A stretch of 64,000 nucleotides of DNA from Methylotenera sp. (GCA_021732365.1 JAKFVD010000016.1:271423-335422), one strand, 5' to 3'. Shown: positions 49,685-60,110, counted from the stretch's first letter. Notes: generated by a model not told the origin, from the letters alone. Numbers and translations are program-made.

Positions 49685-50368
49685 TTATTGACCAATTGCG
49701 CCAAATACTTTTTTAATCAAACTACTGGCTTGGCCTATTGGATCTTTGCGAATAGCCGCTTCTTCTTGTGCCATCATCAAGTAAACACCGTCCAATGTTT
49801 TCTGTGTGACGTACTGCTCTAAATTTGCATCCTCTTTTTTGACTAAACCGTATTTACTGCCCATTTCAGCGAATTTATTATATTGCTGCGCTAGCTGTAC
49901 TTTCTCGGTTGCACTTTTGACAATTGGTAAGAACTTTTCACCCATCGGCAAGGATGTTGTTTTTTTAAAGTATTGCGTTGCTGCATCTTGTGGTCCTGTT
50001 AATATTTCTTTTGCATCTGCCAATGTCATTTTCTTAACCGAATCAATTAATAAAGCTTTGGCTTCTGGTACTGCTGCCTCTGCTGCTCGGTTCATTTTAA
50101 GGACTAATTCATCTGCTTGCTTACCCATGCCAAACATGCGCATGGCTTTTTCAGCTTTTAGCATGCTTTCTGGTAGCGGTATTTTGACTTGCTTGTTACC
50201 AAAAAAACCATTGACTGCGCCAAGATTACTAACCGCTTTATTTGCGCCTTGTATTAATGCTGCTTTTAAACCATTGCTAGCGTCGGCATTACTTAAGTCG
50301 CTTACAGCAACCGCATTTGCCTGCGAGACAAATAATGCAAACAACGCTGTAAAAATTATTTTTCTCAT
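49685..50368 (-). CDS. Exported DUF4197 protein
   Basis: The 227-residue protein has a signal peptide (MRKIIFTALFALFVSQANA) and a helical DUF4197 domain: GLKAALIQGANKAVSNLG, KIPLPESMLKAEKAMRMFGMG, LADAKEILTGPQDAATQYF and KTLDGVYLMMAQEEAAIRKDP. Its function is not known; it is a periplasmic or surface-facing protein common in Gram-negatives. AAGGTG lies four bases before the ATG. It is transcribed alone, between the rrn promoter and glgP. Confidence 0.9.
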   Translation of the reverse strand: MRKIIFTALFALFVSQANAVAVSDLSNADASNGLKAALIQGANKAVSNLGAVNGFFGNKQVKIPLPESMLKAEKAMRMFGMGKQADELVLKMNRAAEAAVPEAKALLIDSVKKMTLADAKEILTGPQDAATQYFKKTTSLPMGEKFLPIVKSATEKVQLAQQYNKFAEMGSKYGLVKKEDANLEQYVTQKTLDGVYLMMAQEEAAIRKDPIGQASSLIKKVFGAIGQ

Positions 50369-50451
50369 GGTTCACCTTAATAAAAAATATTAGATTAATT
50401 TTATGTTACAACGTCTTAATTGTAGCTGGGTTTACTTTAAATTAAGCCAGC

Positions 50452-52950
50452 TTATTTCGCTTTTGAGGGCTTCGCATTTAAGGACTCAACTTGCCAGATG
50501 TTTTTAGCATATTCACCAATCGTTCTATCACTTGAAAATTTCGCCATGCGCGCTACGTTTAATACAGCACGACGCGACCATTCTTCTTGGTCCTTATAAA
50601 CTGCCGCCACTTCATCTTGACACGTAATGTAGCTAGCATAGTCAGCGAGCAACAAATAATTATCACCATTCAACAAATTATCTACAATCGGCTGATAGCG
50701 ATTAGGTTCTTCCAGTGAAAAGAAGCCACTACTCATCATATCTAACACTTCTTTTAATGCAGGATTGTGATTGTAGTAATCTCGCGGATTGTAGCCATTC
50801 GCTTTAGTTTCAGCCACTTGCGGCGTAGTTAAGCCAAAAATAAAGATATTGTCATCGCCCACTTCTTCTTTAATTTCCACATTAGCACCATCTAATGTGC
50901 CAATCGTTAATGCACCGTTCAACGCCATTTTCATATTGCCAGTGCCGCTAGCTTCGGTACCCGCTGTAGAAATTTGCTCAGATAAATCGCTACCCGGAAA
51001 TAATATCTCAGCCGCTGATACTTCATAGTTTGGGTAAAACACCACCTTTAGCTTATCGCCAACGGCAGGATCGTGATTCACAATACTCGCCACATCATTA
51101 ATCAAACGGATAATTAACTTTGCCATCCAATAACCAGGCGCGGCTTTACCCCCAAATATAACGGTGCGTGGCGTCATATTTTCTTCGCCTTTGCGGATGC
51201 GGTTATATAAGGTAATCACATGTAGTACGTTAAGCAATTGACGCTTGTACTCGTGAATTCGCTTGATTTGCACATCAAATAAAGAGTCTGGGTTTAACTT
51301 AACGCCTGTCAGACTCTCAATTTTATGCGCCAAACGTAATTTGTTGGCATGCTTAACTGCGCGAAATGCTTTGCGGAAATCTTTATCGTCTGCCAAGGGT
51401 GTTAACTTCACTAATTTAGTGAGGTCTTTTTGAAAGCCATCGCCAATTGCTTGTGCAATCAATTTTGTGAGTTCTGGGTTGGCTTGATTCAACCAGCGAC
51501 GCGGCGTAATGCCATTGGTGACATTAGTTAATTTATTCGGATAGATTTTATTGAAATCGGCAAACAAAGTGGTTTTTAACAACTCACTGTGTAAAGCGGC
51601 CACACCATTTACAGTGTGGCTGCCCACTACCGCTAAATGCGCCATGCGTACACGCCGACCGTGCGTTTCGTCAATAATTGATACCCGTTTAATCAAATCA
51701 GTATCACCTGGGAACAGTTGATTCACCATGGTGACAAACTGTTGATTAATTTCGTAAATAATTTCTAAATGTCTTGGCAGTAAACTACCAAATAATTCAA
51801 CAGACCATGTTTCAAGGGCTTCTGGCATCAAAGTATGATTGGTGTATGCAAATATTTTAACCACTAATCCCCAAGCAAAATTCCAAGCTAATCCATGAAC
51901 ATCGACCAACTGGTGCATCATCTCAGCCACACCAATCGCTGGATGGGTATCGTTTAACTGAATCGCGATCTTATTGGGTAAATCTGCCCAATCTTTTTCA
52001 GTTTTCACCTCGCGCGTGGTAGTAAAGCGGCGCAAGATATCTTGAATAGAAGCTGACACAAAGAAATATTGCTGTTTTAAACGCAACTCGCGACCCGATG
52101 CAGAGGCATCATTTGGGTACAACACTTTTGAAATCGTCTCAGAATCTGTACGCTCTTCTACCGATTGCTCATAATTACCATCGTTAAACTGGCGCAAATC
52201 AAAATCTCTAGTGGCTTTTGCACTCCATAATCTTAAATTATTCACCGTATCGGTGTCGTAACCTGGCACAGGAATATCATATGCCATCGCAACTACATGG
52301 TGTGCGTTGCACCAATGATGTTTAACGCCATGCTCATCACGAACAGGCACAACATGTCCGTAAAACTTGATATCGTAAGTTGACTCAGGACGTTGAAACT
52401 CCCATACATTGCCGTAGCGCAGCCAATTATCAGGATTTTCCATTTGCTGACCATGATCAATGGATTGCTTGAACATGCCATATTCATAACGAATACCATA
52501 ACCTGCAGCAGGAATATCCATAGTCGCCATCGAATCTAGAAAACAAGCTGCCAAACGACCCAAACCACCATTGCCAAGTGCCGCATCATGCTCCATTTCT
52601 GCCGCAGCTTCCATGGTGCGCCCCAATGCACCTAAACCATCACTTAACTCTTCTTTCATGCCCAAATTAAGTGCAGCGTTAGTGAGCATGCGCCCAATCA
52701 AAAACTCTAGAGAGAGGTAATAAACACGCTTGGGGTCTTGATCATAATACGATTCTGATGTTCTAACCCAACGCTCAACCACATGATCGCGCACAGTATA
52801 GGCAGCAGTTTGATACCAGTCTCTTGGCGTGGCGACCTTGTCTGTCTTAAAACATGAAAATATTAAGTGGTTTTGTAATGCCTGTTTGACAGGGGTGAGC
52901 TTAGGCAAAATAATGGCTTCTTTTTTTGCAGATTTAGTCGACGTTTTCAT
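50452..52950 (-). CDS. glgP: Glycogen/starch phosphorylase
   Basis: The 832-residue protein covers the full phosphorylase family length. The PLP-binding motif EASGTGNMKMALNGALTIGT has its lysine at residue 674. The N-terminus shows YLSLEFLIGRMLTNAALNLG and NGGLGRLAACFLDSMAT. It releases glucose-1-phosphate from glycogen or related glucans. No other glycogen gene is adjacent, so it is a stand-alone unit ahead of the DUF4197 gene. The first 25 residues are a Lys-rich extension. Confidence 0.97.
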   Translation of the reverse strand: MKTSTKSAKKEAIILPKLTPVKQALQNHLIFSCFKTDKVATPRDWYQTAAYTVRDHVVERWVRTSESYYDQDPKRVYYLSLEFLIGRMLTNAALNLGMKEELSDGLGALGRTMEAAAEMEHDAALGNGGLGRLAACFLDSMATMDIPAAGYGIRYEYGMFKQSIDHGQQMENPDNWLRYGNVWEFQRPESTYDIKFYGHVVPVRDEHGVKHHWCNAHHVVAMAYDIPVPGYDTDTVNNLRLWSAKATRDFDLRQFNDGNYEQSVEERTDSETISKVLYPNDASASGRELRLKQQYFFVSASIQDILRRFTTTREVKTEKDWADLPNKIAIQLNDTHPAIGVAEMMHQLVDVHGLAWNFAWGLVVKIFAYTNHTLMPEALETWSVELFGSLLPRHLEIIYEINQQFVTMVNQLFPGDTDLIKRVSIIDETHGRRVRMAHLAVVGSHTVNGVAALHSELLKTTLFADFNKIYPNKLTNVTNGITPRRWLNQANPELTKLIAQAIGDGFQKDLTKLVKLTPLADDKDFRKAFRAVKHANKLRLAHKIESLTGVKLNPDSLFDVQIKRIHEYKRQLLNVLHVITLYNRIRKGEENMTPRTVIFGGKAAPGYWMAKLIIRLINDVASIVNHDPAVGDKLKVVFYPNYEVSAAEILFPGSDLSEQISTAGTEASGTGNMKMALNGALTIGTLDGANVEIKEEVGDDNIFIFGLTTPQVAETKANGYNPRDYYNHNPALKEVLDMMSSGFFSLEEPNRYQPIVDNLLNGDNYLLLADYASYITCQDEVAAVYKDQEEWSRRAVLNVARMAKFSSDRTIGEYAKNIWQVESLNAKPSKAK

Positions 52951-53043
52951 TTCAATGGAGCTTTCTGTAGAAGATTAAGCGATTGCCAATAATTCATTTT
53001 AGCAAATACCAAGCCAATCTTTTGTGACAATTTGTGCACTAAC

Positions 53044-53076
53044 AAAAAAGCCTACTAATATTTAGCAGGCTTTTTA
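53044..53076 (-). terminator. Terminator after htpG
   Basis: AAAAAGCCT ... AGGCTTTTT stem with an interrupted CT/AG extension, A-rich and T-rich on its two sides. It lies 13 bases after the htpG stop. Confidence 0.8.
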
Positions 53077-53088
53077 TTTAAACACAGA

Positions 53089-55023
53089 TTAAACCAACAA
53101 GCTATTCATGCGCTTTACAAAGCTTGCTGGGTCATTTAATTGACCACCTTCTGCCAGCAAAGCTTGGTCAAATACTAAATGTGCTAGGTCGTTAAATATC
53201 GCTTCAGCTGTTTCCGCTTCTAAGCGCTTGACTAATTTATGCGCTGGGTTAATCTCTAAAACAGGTTTGGTATCTGGTGCGTTTTGACCAGCCGCTTTTA
53301 ATATACGTGCCAAATTAGCCGATACATCATGCTCACCCGCCACCAAACAGGCTGGCGAATCGGTTAAGCGATGCGTGACACGCACTTCTTTAACACTATC
53401 ACCCAACGCAGTTTTAATGCGCTCAATCAAGCTTTTTGCGTCTTCCTCAATTTTCGCTTTGGCTTCTTTTTCGGCTTCGTCTTCCAGCTTGCCTAAATCT
53501 AAATCGCCTTTTGCAATCGATTGCAGTTTTTTGCCTTCAAACTCGGTTAAGCTACCTAGTAACCACTCATCTACTTTGTCCGACATCAGCAATACCTCAA
53601 TGCCTTTTTTGCGGAAGATTTCTAAATGCGGGCTATGTTGCGCGGCGGCAAAAGTATCGGCGGTAATAAAATAAATCGCTTCTTGTTCAGGCTTCATGCG
53701 CGCAACGTAATCGGCAAATGAAACGTTCTGCACATCATTATCCGCATGTGTGCTGGCGAATCTTAATAAACCTGCGATTTTATCTTTATTGGCGAAATCT
53801 TCACCTGGGCCTTCTTTTAATACACGGCCAAACTCTGCCCAAAATTTAGCATATTCTTCTGATTTATCTTTAGCTAAATCTTCTAACAAACCCAGCACTT
53901 TTTTTACAGAACCATTTTTAATCGCATCTACATCGCGGCTATCTTGCAAGATTTCGCGCGAAACATTGAGCGGCAAATCAGCCGAATCAATCACACCGCG
54001 CACAAATCGCAAGTATTGCGGCATTAACTTCTCCGCGTCCTCCATAATAAATACGCGTTTTACGTATAACTTGATGCCGTGGCGACGCTCTCTATCGTAC
54101 AAATCAAACGGTGCTTTGCTAGGAATATACAGTAGAGAAATATATTCTTGTTTGCCTTCTACTCGGCTGTGCGTGTAGCCAAGCGGCGCTTCATAATCAT
54201 GTGATACATGTTTATAAAATTCGTTATATTCATCTGCTGTAATGTCGTTTTTGCTACGCGCCCATAATGCAGACGCTTTATTAATCGTTTCCATCTCATC
54301 AGTCACAACCATTTCACCTGGCTGTTTTGTACCATCAGCGCTTTCTACGCCCTCTTTCCATTCGGATTTGTACATCATAATTGGCAGAGTGATGTGGTCA
54401 GAATATTTGCGGATAATCGACTTTAATTGCCAATCGTTTAAAAATTCATCTTCATCTTTACGCAAATGCAGCGTAATTTCGGTACCGCGTGTGGCTTTTT
54501 CAACGGCTTCTAATGTGAAATCGCCCTCACCTGCACTCACCCATTTAACGGCTTCTGTACTGCCTGCGCGGCGTGTTATTAAAGTAACCTTATCGGCAAT
54601 AATAAAAGCTGAATAGAAACCCACACCAAATTGGCCAATCAAATTGGCATCTTTCGCTGCATCACCACTTAACGCATTAAAAAACTCTTTGGTGCCCGAT
54701 TTTGCAATCGTACCAATATTGGCAACCACCTCATCGCGGCTCATGCCAATGCCGTTATCCGAAATAGTAAGCGTGCGCTTGGCTTTATCAAAACCAATTT
54801 GGATTTTCAGCTCAGAGTCATTTTCATAAAGTGCACCATTGGCCAACGCCTCAAAACGCAGTTTATCTGCAGCATCGGATGCATTCGAAATCAGTTCGCG
54901 CAGCACAATCTCTTTATTACTGTAAAGCGAATGAATCATTAACTGTAGTAATTGCTTCACTTCCGCTTTAAATTCCATTTTTTCTGTTGCAGGTTTTGCG
55001 GTTTTTTTATCTTCAGTCGCCAT
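53089..55023 (-). CDS. htpG: Chaperone HtpG (Hsp90)
   Basis: The 644-residue protein has the Hsp90 GHKL ATPase domain with [20 protein letters not shown], the ATP-lid motifs [11 protein letters not shown] and [12 protein letters not shown], then the middle and C-terminal dimerisation domains. It ends LVRMNSLL-like without MEEVD, as in bacteria. It is preceded by AGAGGAA and by a clear sigma-32 promoter. A 15-residue Lys/Thr-rich N-terminal extension precedes the usual start. Confidence 0.98.
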   Translation of the reverse strand: MATEDKKTAKPATEKMEFKAEVKQLLQLMIHSLYSNKEIVLRELISNASDAADKLRFEALANGALYENDSELKIQIGFDKAKRTLTISDNGIGMSRDEVVANIGTIAKSGTKEFFNALSGDAAKDANLIGQFGVGFYSAFIIADKVTLITRRAGSTEAVKWVSAGEGDFTLEAVEKATRGTEITLHLRKDEDEFLNDWQLKSIIRKYSDHITLPIMMYKSEWKEGVESADGTKQPGEMVVTDEMETINKASALWARSKNDITADEYNEFYKHVSHDYEAPLGYTHSRVEGKQEYISLLYIPSKAPFDLYDRERRHGIKLYVKRVFIMEDAEKLMPQYLRFVRGVIDSADLPLNVSREILQDSRDVDAIKNGSVKKVLGLLEDLAKDKSEEYAKFWAEFGRVLKEGPGEDFANKDKIAGLLRFASTHADNDVQNVSFADYVARMKPEQEAIYFITADTFAAAQHSPHLEIFRKKGIEVLLMSDKVDEWLLGSLTEFEGKKLQSIAKGDLDLGKLEDEAEKEAKAKIEEDAKSLIERIKTALGDSVKEVRVTHRLTDSPACLVAGEHDVSANLARILKAAGQNAPDTKPVLEINPAHKLVKRLEAETAEAIFNDLAHLVFDQALLAEGGQLNDPASFVKRMNSLLV

Positions 55024-55069
55024 ATTTTTCCTCTAATTTAATGTGTTAACTATTGCCATAAACATCATA

Positions 55070-55098
55070 TATATTGGGCTTTGCTGGCAAATTTCAAG
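55070..55098 (-). promoter_or_regulatory. Sigma-32 heat-shock promoter of htpG
   Basis: Minus strand CTTGAAA (55092-55098), 13-base spacer, CCCAATATA (55070-55078), close to the RpoH consensus. About 40 bases before the htpG start. Confidence 0.8.
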
Positions 55099-55146
55099 TT
55101 TTATTATGCGTATTTTTTAGTCAATAATTTGTGTTAAGTCCACATT

Positions 55147-55175
55147 TTGTCATCTGAACGACAAGCAAATATGCT
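55147..55175 (+). promoter_or_regulatory. Promoter of ppx, possibly giving a leaderless mRNA
   Basis: TTGTCA (55147-55152) and TATGCT (55170-55175) with a 17-base spacer. The predicted start falls about 5 bases before the ppx ATG and no Shine-Dalgarno is present. Confidence 0.45.
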
Positions 55176-55186
55176 ATAAAAGCATT

Positions 55187-56731
55187 ATGCAAAACGATAA
55201 TATTATTTCTAGTGAAACCCTGCTAGCCGCGATTGATTTGGGTTCTAACAGTTTTAGGCTTGAAATCGGACGTTACGAAAAAGGCCAGATTCAGCGCGTT
55301 GATTATTTAAAAGAAACTGTGCGTCAAGGCGGAGATTTAGATGAAGAGCGCAATCTAAAACCAGAAGCGATTGAACGTGGCCTCAAGTGCTTGGCGCGTT
55401 TTGGTGAAACATTAAAAGGCTTTCCTAAACATCATGTGCGTGCCGTTGCCACGCAAACCCTGCGTGAGGCTAAGAATCGCGATGAGTTTTTAAAGCTGGC
55501 GAAAAAAGCGCTGGGCTTTGATGTAGAAGTGATTTCTGGCGTTGAAGAAGCGCGATTGATTTATCAAGGCGTGAGCCGCTTATTGCCGCAGTCAGATGAA
55601 AGACGCTTAGTGATTGATATTGGCGGTCGCTCTACTGAGTTTATTTTAGGACAGCATTTAAACGCGCAAACCACTGACTCAACGCGCGTTGGCTCTGTGG
55701 CTTGGTCGCTTAAATATTTTGCAGATGGCCAATTAACTGAGCGCAATTTGCAGCGTGCCGAAATTGCCGCTGAATCATTTTTAGATGCAGTTGCGCATGT
55801 ATATCAACGTAACCAGTGGGATGTTGCTTATGGTGCATCTGGCACGGTTGGTGCTGTAGCTGAAATTTTAGGCTACGCGGGTTTTGATGCAGATAAAATT
55901 ACGCGCGAAGGTTTGGCCTGGCTGCGTGGACAGCTTATCAAAGCCAGAACTGCAGACAGGCTTGATTTAATTGGCTTAAAAGAAGATCGCAAATCGGTGA
56001 TTGGTGGCGGTTTAAGTATCTTGATTGGCATATTCGATTTGCTTAAACTGGATACGCTAATGGTTGCAAAAGGTGCGCTACGTCATGGCGTTTTATACGA
56101 CTTGATGGATGATGAGTCTGATGCGCCAGAAGATTTATGTGATGCGTCTATTTCACGCCTTACTACCCGCTTTGGTGTCAATAAAAAGCATGCGCATAAT
56201 GTAGCAAAAGTAGCACTTGAGTTTTATGATGCTTTGCGCCCTTCGCTACAGCTCTCTGATCATCACTTAGCGGAATTAAATCGTTCCGAATTGAGTAAAT
56301 CAAGACAAATATTAGGTTGGGCCGCCTTGTGTCATGAAGTTGGCGCATCTATTTCGCATAGCGAATTGCACAAACATGGCGCTTATATTTTAGATAATAC
56401 CGAGCTGATGGGCTTTTCACAAAGCGAGCTGCATAGCTTAAGCTTATTGGTTTTAGGGCATTGCGGAAAACTTAAAAAACTAGAAGTAGATTTTGATGAT
56501 GACCGTTTTATTATCAAGCTCTTATCACTGCGTCTAGCAGTTATTTTCTGCCACTCGCGCAATATGCCTGTATTAAAAAATATCAAATTAGAACGTGCTG
56601 ATAATATTTTTATGCTGAGCTTGCCTAGTGCTTGGCAACAAAGTTTCCCGCAAACCTGCTATTTACTAGAGGAAGAAATTTTAGCCTGGCAAAAAACTAA
56701 TTGGGGTTTAGTGGTATCAACCCCTAATTAA
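55187..56731 (+). CDS. ppx: Exopolyphosphatase (Ppx/GppA family)
   Basis: The 514-residue protein has the Ppx/GppA ASKHA fold: LLAAIDLGSNSFRLEIGRY (phosphate 1), ATQTLREAKNRDEF, VISGVEEARLIYQGV, DIGGRSTEFILG (phosphate 2), and an HD-like C-terminal domain (LCHEVGASISHSELHKHGAYIL). It removes terminal phosphate from polyphosphate; a pppGpp phosphatase role is possible for this family. ppk, sixA and a histone-like gene are next, supporting polyphosphate. The terminator stem includes its stop codon. Confidence 0.93.
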   Translation: MQNDNIISSETLLAAIDLGSNSFRLEIGRYEKGQIQRVDYLKETVRQGGDLDEERNLKPEAIERGLKCLARFGETLKGFPKHHVRAVATQTLREAKNRDEFLKLAKKALGFDVEVISGVEEARLIYQGVSRLLPQSDERRLVIDIGGRSTEFILGQHLNAQTTDSTRVGSVAWSLKYFADGQLTERNLQRAEIAAESFLDAVAHVYQRNQWDVAYGASGTVGAVAEILGYAGFDADKITREGLAWLRGQLIKARTADRLDLIGLKEDRKSVIGGGLSILIGIFDLLKLDTLMVAKGALRHGVLYDLMDDESDAPEDLCDASISRLTTRFGVNKKHAHNVAKVALEFYDALRPSLQLSDHHLAELNRSELSKSRQILGWAALCHEVGASISHSELHKHGAYILDNTELMGFSQSELHSLSLLVLGHCGKLKKLEVDFDDDRFIIKLLSLRLAVIFCHSRNMPVLKNIKLERADNIFMLSLPSAWQQSFPQTCYLLEEEILAWQKTNWGLVVSTPN

Positions 56732-56754
56732 GTCATTTTAATGACTTAATTTTA
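56727..56754 (+). terminator. Terminator overlapping the ppx stop codon
   Basis: ATTAAGTCAT, loop TTTA, ATGACTTAAT followed by TTTAT. A 10-bp perfect stem; the TAA stop lies in its first arm. Confidence 0.6.
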
Positions 56755-56893
56755 TGGCTTAAATAGCTGATTTAATGGTTTAAAATATTTGACATGCAAA
56801 TTAAACGGTATAAACTGTTTACACTGTTTTTAAATTGAATAACCGCTTCAGTTTAAACACAATTTTACTGCACACTAAACGAGGAGTTTATTT

Positions 56894-57409
56894 ATGTCTA
56901 AAATATCACCTATTCAAGCACAGGCGCTTGGTTTAAAGCCGACAGATTTAAAAACGCCAGCTTTAAAAACATCAGCACCAAAAACCGCTGCCACAAAACC
57001 AGCGGCTAAAACGCCGGTAAAAGCTACCGCTGCCATTAAACCAACTACTGCAAAGCCTCCAGTTAAAACAACAATAGCTAAATCAGCTATTACAAAACCT
57101 ACACCCACTACAACTGCAAGTAAAAATATAACGAAAAAAGCAGTTAAAAAAGACAGCAAACCAGATGATAAAAAGCCTAAATCGGATAAAGTAAAAATGG
57201 AGCGTGATAGTTTCACCATGCCTAAGGATGAATATGCGCAAATCGCTTTGCTAAAAGCGCGCTTAACGTCAATGGGTCAGCCTGCTAAAAAAAGTGAGCT
57301 ACTTCGCGCTGGCATTAAATTGTTAGCAGCCATGAGCGACAATGCATTAAAAACAACCTTAGCTAAGATTCCTGTGATTAAAACCGGTCGACCAAACAAG
57401 AAAGACTAG
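56894..57409 (+). CDS. Histone H1-like Lys/Ala/Pro/Thr-rich protein
   Basis: The gene has a GAGGAG ribosome site. The 171-residue product has two parts. Residues about 15-105 are a low-complexity basic region of KT, KP and AAK repeats (TAATKPAAKTPVKATAAI and similar), like the C-terminal tail of histone H1 and Pseudomonas AlgP. Residues about 105-165 are a conserved helical block (DSFTMPKDEYAQIALLKAR, KKSELLRAGIKLLAAMSD), possibly a small DNA-binding fold, ending IKTGRPNKKD. It lies between ppx and sixA-ppk. Nucleoid binding is likely; a polyphosphate link is inferred from context. Confidence 0.78.
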   Translation: MSKISPIQAQALGLKPTDLKTPALKTSAPKTAATKPAAKTPVKATAAIKPTTAKPPVKTTIAKSAITKPTPTTTASKNITKKAVKKDSKPDDKKPKSDKVKMERDSFTMPKDEYAQIALLKARLTSMGQPAKKSELLRAGIKLLAAMSDNALKTTLAKIPVIKTGRPNKKD

Positions 57410-57463
57410 CAATCATTATTCAGCTTAAAACTATTTAAGACTGAATAATCAACAACAATCTAG

Positions 57464-57994
57464 CTACAGTAAGCTAGGTATTTGCATAGCGCGCAGTGTG
57501 TATCCTGGTTGCAGTGCTGAAGATTTTTCAGAAGCCTGACGGCGCAGCCACCAGACTGCGCCTTTTTTTACGCTAAGCGATTGAATATCTGCAACATCAA
57601 CGACTGTTTGCTCAAACAAATAAGCAACCAACTCACCTAACCAAGGTTGATGTCCGACGATTAGAATGTTTTTTTGCTGCTGATATTGGGTTAACTCGTG
57701 TAGCACATCAACTAAGCTGGCGCTTGGTTTTAAGGCATTATTCAACTGGATTTTATAATTGAGCGCTTCAGCAGTTTGTATAGCCCGCACTGCTGGGCTA
57801 CAAACTAAAGCCACATTTTTAGGCAAATGCTCTTTGAGCCATCGTGCCATGCGCTTTGCTTGATGCTGACCTTTAATTGTCAGTTGCCGCGCGCTATCTT
57901 GCTCACCTAGCTCAAAATCTGCTTGCTCTGCTTCTGCATGACGCCAAATAATAATGTTGTCAAAGCTTGGGTAAGGTATGGATTTAGTCGCCAT
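57464..57994 (-). CDS. sixA: Phosphohistidine phosphatase SixA
   Basis: The 176-residue histidine-phosphatase-superfamily protein has the RHAEAE motif with Arg18/His19, the second catalytic region LVCSPAVRAIQTAEAL and LIVGHQPWLGELVAYL. E. coli SixA removes phosphate from phosphohistidine, notably on the nitrogen PTS protein. It follows ppk by 13 bp, a common pairing in proteobacteria that suggests a role tied to polyphosphate or phosphohistidine turnover. The window also holds a PTS EIIA. Confidence 0.92.
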   Translation of the reverse strand: MATKSIPYPSFDNIIIWRHAEAEQADFELGEQDSARQLTIKGQHQAKRMARWLKEHLPKNVALVCSPAVRAIQTAEALNYKIQLNNALKPSASLVDVLHELTQYQQQKNILIVGHQPWLGELVAYLFEQTVVDVADIQSLSVKKGAVWWLRRQASEKSSALQPGYTLRAMQIPSLL

Positions 57995-58007
57995 TTATTG
58001 ACCTACT

Positions 58008-60110
58008 TTATTGCGCTGTATAAGTTTTTATATGCGTTTTTTGGGTACTTAATTTTCTACTACCATTCTGCTCAGCTATATTCTCTGTATACAATTGCTT
58101 GTATTTCCCCTCTTCCGCCAGAACCCAAGCATCTTCTGTGTCGTCCAAATAAGGCAATAGGCATTCTTGCATCACGCGCGTTTGCATTTGCTCATCCAAA
58201 ATTGGCCATGCAATCTCTACGCGACGCATCATATTTCTGCTCATCCAATCTGCGCTTGATAACCACATGCGCTTAATTGTTTGACCATTGACATGATTAA
58301 TCTCAAAATAAAAAATACGTGAATGCTCTAAAAAGCGCCCCACGATTGAGCGAATACGAATGCGGCTCTCTACGCCTGGAACATCAACAGGCAAAATGCA
58401 TGCCCCGCGAATAACCAAATCAATTGTCACACCTTGTTGCGCTGCGCCAATTAATGCTTTAACTAAAACATTATCCGTGAGCGAATTCATCTTTGCCACA
58501 ATTTTAGCTTTGCCCCCTAATATGCAAGCGCGTTTTGCTGCTGCAATCTGGCGCAGCATCGTTGCTTGTAAATTAAACGGTGCGACTAGCAATTGCTGCA
58601 TACGCGGCAACGCAATTTGACTGGTTAAATGCCTGAACACATATTCTATCTCGCGTGTGAGCGTTAAGTTGCTAGTGAGCATGCAGATATCGGTGTATAG
58701 CTTGGCGGTATTGGCGTTGTAATTTCCTGTTGAAACATGCGCATAACGTTTAATGCGCTTACCTTCTTGCCGCATCACCAACAACATTTTGGCATGCGTT
58801 TTTAAACCCACCATGCCGTACACAATTTGCGCACCAATCGCTTCAAGCGATTCTGCCCAGTTAATATTGGTTTCTTCATCAAAACGGGCTTTGATTTCTA
58901 CTACGACTAATACTTCTTTACCGCGCCGCACTGCTTCTTGCAGCAAATTGAGCATGCGCATATCGCTGCCTGTGCGATAAATGGTTTGATGAATAGCTAA
59001 CACTTTTGGATCATGCACCGCTTCATGCAAAAATTTAATCACCGCATCAAAGCTTTCATAAGGTCGATGAATCAACACATCGCCCTGCTGCAACTGCGTA
59101 AAAAATGATTCATCGTGCTTAAGCTGCTTTGGCCAAACTGGTTTGAATGGCGTGAAAGCTAAATCGGCACCTGTTGCATCAACGCCTTGCACTAAGCCCG
59201 TTAATGAAATTAAACGGCCCAAATTAACAGGGCCTTGCACTGGGTAAAGCGACGCTGGCGTTAAATTGAATTCTGCCAGCAAAAAATCGGACAAATGTGC
59301 AACACAGCTTTGCGATACTTCTAAGCGCACTGCCTCACCAAATGGTCGCTGTGCCAGCTCTTGACGCAAAGCTTTGGGCAAGTCACTAATATCATCTTCA
59401 TCTAACGCCAAATCGGAGTGACGTGTGACCCTAAATTGTGAGTAACTTAATATCTTTTTTTGACCGAATAAATCGGGCAAATGTGCAGCAATAATACTGG
59501 TTAAGGTGACAAATTGTTGCTGACTTGGTTGATTATTCCCGCCGTTATTTGGTAACTGAATCACCCTTGGTAATACACGTGGCACGCGAATAATATTAAT
59601 GCGCTGCGGGCTATCAGGCTTTTCTGGCGCTAGCTCTACAATAAAATGTAGCGCCTTGCTGGCGACTAACGGAAATGGATGCGAACGATCTAAAGCGATT
59701 GGTAATAGCAGAGGCTTAACATTATCTTCGAAATATTTGGCTACCCATTTTTTTTGAGTTTCTGAGCGCTCATGCCCCGCAATAATATCCACACCTGATT
59801 GTTTTAATGCAGGCATTAACTCATCATTAAAAATAGCATATTGGCGATTAATAATGGCGTGCGCTTTTTCTGAAACCGCATTAAAGCTATGAAGCGACAC
59901 CACCCCTTTTTTCAAGTTTCGCTGCATCGCGTCCAGTTGCGCTTCCATGCGCACTTCAAAAAACTCATCTAGATTAGAGGCAACAATACATAGAAACTTT
60001 AAGCGTTCTAGTAGCGGATAATCTTGGCGTTGCGCCAAAGATAAAACACGTTCGTTAAAACTTAAAATACTTAAATCGCGGTCTAGCAGTTTTGGGGAGG
60101 TCGTTATCAT
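58008..60110 (-). CDS. ppk: Polyphosphate kinase
   Basis: The 700-residue protein is full length for Ppk1. The N-domain starts DRDLSILSFNERVLSLAQ; the catalytic domains include LKTHAKMLLVMR and HVSTGNYNANTAKLYTD, whose His (about 459) is the autophosphorylated residue; the C-terminus has MWLSSADWMSRNMMRRVEIAWPI in part. It makes long-chain polyphosphate from ATP at the membrane. With sixA downstream and ppx divergent beyond, it forms a polyphosphate locus. Confidence 0.97.
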   Translation of the reverse strand: MITTSPKLLDRDLSILSFNERVLSLAQRQDYPLLERLKFLCIVASNLDEFFEVRMEAQLDAMQRNLKKGVVSLHSFNAVSEKAHAIINRQYAIFNDELMPALKQSGVDIIAGHERSETQKKWVAKYFEDNVKPLLLPIALDRSHPFPLVASKALHFIVELAPEKPDSPQRINIIRVPRVLPRVIQLPNNGGNNQPSQQQFVTLTSIIAAHLPDLFGQKKILSYSQFRVTRHSDLALDEDDISDLPKALRQELAQRPFGEAVRLEVSQSCVAHLSDFLLAEFNLTPASLYPVQGPVNLGRLISLTGLVQGVDATGADLAFTPFKPVWPKQLKHDESFFTQLQQGDVLIHRPYESFDAVIKFLHEAVHDPKVLAIHQTIYRTGSDMRMLNLLQEAVRRGKEVLVVVEIKARFDEETNINWAESLEAIGAQIVYGMVGLKTHAKMLLVMRQEGKRIKRYAHVSTGNYNANTAKLYTDICMLTSNLTLTREIEYVFRHLTSQIALPRMQQLLVAPFNLQATMLRQIAAAKRACILGGKAKIVAKMNSLTDNVLVKALIGAAQQGVTIDLVIRGACILPVDVPGVESRIRIRSIVGRFLEHSRIFYFEINHVNGQTIKRMWLSSADWMSRNMMRRVEIAWPILDEQMQTRVMQECLLPYLDDTEDAWVLAEEGKYKQLYTENIAEQNGSRKLSTQKTHIKTYTAQ

